DNA of 15,482 nucleotides from JAQXDR01 sp038138625 (GTDB lineage: Bacteria > Pseudomonadota > Alphaproteobacteria > Rhodobacterales > Rhodobacteraceae): NCBI GenBank assembly GCA_038138625.1, contig JAYQEA010000094.1:1-15482 (forward strand), in the 5' to 3' direction. This document shows positions 13,454 through 15,482 of this stretch, piece by piece. The stretch's first letter is position 1. Each line of letters begins with the position of its first letter. The notes beneath the pieces were generated by a model. It made no database searches. It was not told the DNA's origin and was given only the letters and a program-made list of their open reading frames with translations. The translations under genes were made by a program, and so were the position numbers.

Positions 13454-15171
13454 ATGTAGATCTCGCAGCAAACAACGCTTCTTTGCTTGTAAGTAATGTC
13501 GCAGATTTGACAACGCGCCTTGCGGCACCGCGAAAAGAAATCGAACGCAATTTCATTCAAATGGGTGATAAGCTGATTGCCAGCACGCGACTTTTAAACG
13601 AAACATCAGAAGCCTACAGTCAAATGGCTGGGGCATTGGCAGGAACTGAATTTACCAATCTGACAGAGTCGCTAAAGGGTCTGTCCACACATATTTCCAG
13701 TGTGGATCATTCCCGGGCTGCCACCAAAGACTTTCTGACGGCCTTAAACAGCCTAACAGATCAGTTTCCCGATTGCATTCACCTTTTAACCCGAGCAGTT
13801 CGGACTCTGAGGATGTTTTTCATCACAGCAAGGGTGACCGCGTCTTTGACCGGACAAAAAGAAAACAGTCTGCAACAATTGACAGACCAATTTTCAGAAC
13901 TCGGCACCCAACTTGATGGAAACGTCTCTTACTTTATTGACGCTTTTAAAAGCATGCGAAGCAGCTTGAATGCTGCCACGAGTATGAATGAAAAGCTTGG
14001 CGCTCAGCACGCGAAACTACTTGATGGCATTGCTGCAGAACAGAAAAATAATATTGAGACAATGGAAACCCGGCGAGTTTGGGCGGAAAATCGAATCGCG
14101 ATACATGGTGATACAAGCGCAAAAATTAACGCAGGTATCAGCCGGGCTGTCGGAACCTTGCAAGTAGGGGACAGCACACGGCAGAGGGTTGAGCACGTCG
14201 AAGAGGCATTGCAGGCTTTGCAGGAAATTGACGACAAAGCGACACTTTCTACGGCCTTTACTCTTATGGCGGCACAGATTGATGGCGCAATCAAAGACTT
14301 TGACGGTGAAGCTGCGGCATTGATAAGATCGTTCGAGGAACTCATCAGTGATACCGAGGCTCTACTTGAAAGAGCGTCTGAAGATTCAGAAATGTTGCTT
14401 TTGAGCGGCGACGCAGCGCTTGGTTTAATTGACAACAGTCTTCAACGCACAGCCCGAATGCTGGAACAATATGAACGCGGCAATGCCGCAAGGTCAGTTG
14501 CTATTGATCAGCTTGTTACCGCCGTCAGTAATATGCTCGATCATATCGGGGCTTTTGACGAAATAAGGTCGAGCGTGCGCCTGCTCAGTCTGAATTCTAC
14601 TCTGAAGGCAACCACACTTGATGAAGACGGTCGCGCTTTCCGGCAGGTTGCCTCTGATTTGCGCGCGCTTAGTGACGAGACCAATAAGCCCGTTGAAGAT
14701 ATGGTCGAAAATCTTGAACGGTCTGCGACGCTTCTACGTGAATTTTTGGAATCAAGAAATGCTGGCAATGGCGAGCGCATCACAGAAATGCGAGAGACGG
14801 TAAATCAAGCAAGCCAATGCGTTGCACATATTGCCGGACAGTTGCGCCGACAGGCAGAAAGCATGGCCAAAACGGGTCCGGAAGCCTTGACACAGCTGAA
14901 TGTGGCAGCGGCAACTGTAAGGGATCGACAAGATTTTTGCGCAGAGTGGCGTATTATTGCGTTTGAATTATCAGAGCTTTCACGCGCGAATACGCAATTG
15001 GATGTTGGCGCCGACAACAGTACAATATCCGGCATTTACAACAGATACACCATGAAGGCCGAGCGCAACATTCATAACGCATTTTTTGGGCTAAACATTG
15101 AAAAGGAAGAGGAGATATTTGGCGACCTGGAGGATACAGCCGGAGCAGAGCTGGAGGATATTTTCTTCTGA
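13450..15171 (+). CDS. Soluble receptor-like chemotaxis protein with CheZ-like DxxxQ motif
   Basis: A 573-residue, almost entirely helical cytosolic protein with no signal peptide and no transmembrane segment. Residues 365-410 echo the chemoreceptor hairpin tip: RLLSLNSTLKATTLDEDGRA, then FRQVASDLRALSDETNKPVE, compared with LLALNAxxEAARAGExGRGFAVVAxEVRxLAE. The spacing is kept but the receptor-defining EAARAG and GRGFAVV are lost. Residues 237-253 read LQVGDSTRQRVEHVEEA, with Asp241 and Gln245 spaced as in the catalytic DxxxQ of CheZ-type CheY-P phosphatases. The C-terminus is acidic and ends ELEDIFF. The start overlaps the cheB stop (ATGA), so it is made together with CheB. It could be a CheY-P phosphatase, an array component that titrates CheW/CheA, or a scaffold. 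Homologous genes at the end of such clusters are often annotated only as methyl-accepting-like. The reading frame is certain; the function is inferred. Confidence 0.8.
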   Translation: MNVDLAANNASLLVSNVADLTTRLAAPRKEIERNFIQMGDKLIASTRLLNETSEAYSQMAGALAGTEFTNLTESLKGLSTHISSVDHSRAATKDFLTALNSLTDQFPDCIHLLTRAVRTLRMFFITARVTASLTGQKENSLQQLTDQFSELGTQLDGNVSYFIDAFKSMRSSLNAATSMNEKLGAQHAKLLDGIAAEQKNNIETMETRRVWAENRIAIHGDTSAKINAGISRAVGTLQVGDSTRQRVEHVEEALQALQEIDDKATLSTAFTLMAAQIDGAIKDFDGEAAALIRSFEELISDTEALLERASEDSEMLLLSGDAALGLIDNSLQRTARMLEQYERGNAARSVAIDQLVTAVSNMLDHIGAFDEIRSSVRLLSLNSTLKATTLDEDGRAFRQVASDLRALSDETNKPVEDMVENLERSATLLREFLESRNAGNGERITEMRETVNQASQCVAHIAGQLRRQAESMAKTGPEALTQLNVAAATVRDRQDFCAEWRIIAFELSELSRANTQLDVGADNSTISGIYNRYTMKAERNIHNAFFGLNIEKEEEIFGDLEDTAGAELEDIFF

Positions 15172-15482
15172 AACGCTTGGAGAGTGTGGAACCCGATTTT
15201 CAATATTGTGGCCATTTGGATTTAATATTCCAATGGGAAGAAGAATAAAAAGCGGTGGCGTCCGATGTTGATCCAAAGCTTTTCGTCAACTGACCTTGGT
15301 TTCTACCAGAGAATAACCAGCTCTGCTTAGGTCTTTGATCAGCCAGTGGTCGGAACGTGCACAGCAATTTGAACACGACGGAAGCCCATGCAATGCATTA
15401 AGAGAGGTTTTCCTGCTTTTTCGGCTGGTTTGCAGCGTTGTTAAGATGGATCAGAGGTTCATTTAGGCTGCTAATCTCATTT
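15172..15482. other. Terminal 311 bases, no recognisable gene
   Basis: I find no gene here on either strand; all frames are broken by stops or give unfamiliar sequence. One imperfect hairpin, CCATTTGGA (15212-15220) with TCCAATGG (15229-15236, one bulged T), follows the last cluster gene by about 40 bases. It has no T-run, so it is at best a weak transcript-end structure. Composition returns to that of the left flank. A degraded gene or transposon relic cannot be excluded. Confidence 0.5.

Noticed and set aside
15172..15482. Possible transposase or other gene relic at the right edge
   Set aside because: All six frames were considered by eye; none gave a familiar motif, so a pseudogene cannot be supported.
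1..15482. CRISPR arrays, tRNA or rRNA genes, prophage attachment sites
   Set aside because: No regularly spaced direct repeats, cloverleaf-type sequence or rRNA stretches were noticed anywhere in the window.

Overview
The window looks like chromosomal DNA from an alphaproteobacterium of the Rhodobacterales (Roseobacter-like). Three things suggest this: the gene order rplU-rpmA-GNAT-obgE-proB, an L21 ribosomal protein with a C-terminal helix-hairpin-helix extension, and a chemotaxis cluster that begins with a STAS-domain gene. This placement rests on recalled gene order and protein features, not on a database search.

Left part (1-4369), all on the minus strand and of moderate GC. In transcription order it holds a secreted DUF2059-like protein (4369-3560), rplU (3384-2782) and rpmA (2767-2498). 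A textbook intrinsic terminator (2431-2466) separates these from a GNAT acetyltransferase (2319-1774), obgE (1525-491) and the 5' part of proB (503-1, running off the window). A good sigma70-like promoter for rplU-rpmA lies at 3518-3546.

Middle spacer (4370-4938). No gene is recognised here. Composition shifts sharply to AT-rich near position 4681 and stays AT-rich through the first chemotaxis-cluster gene and up to cheY.

Right part (4939-15171), all on the plus strand: a compact chemotaxis signalling cluster of STAS-HTH fusion, cheY, cheA, cheW1, mcp (CHASE3), cheW2, cheR, cheB and a soluble receptor-like protein. The gene pairs cheY/cheA, cheA/cheW1 and cheB/13450 overlap by ATGA, which indicates translational coupling. 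The membrane receptor with its two CheW couplers should control CheA. CheA should phosphorylate CheY and CheB, and CheR and CheB should set receptor methylation. No flagellar, cheZ, cheC or cheD gene is in the window.

Two proteins stand out. The first gene joins a STAS domain to the N-terminal DNA-binding domain of an IS5/IS402-type transposase, with no DDE catalytic domain. The last gene is a cytosolic, helix-rich protein with a degraded chemoreceptor hairpin tip and a CheZ-like DxxxQ motif, so it may be the missing CheY-P phosphatase or an adaptor. The final 311 bases contain no gene that could be recognised.
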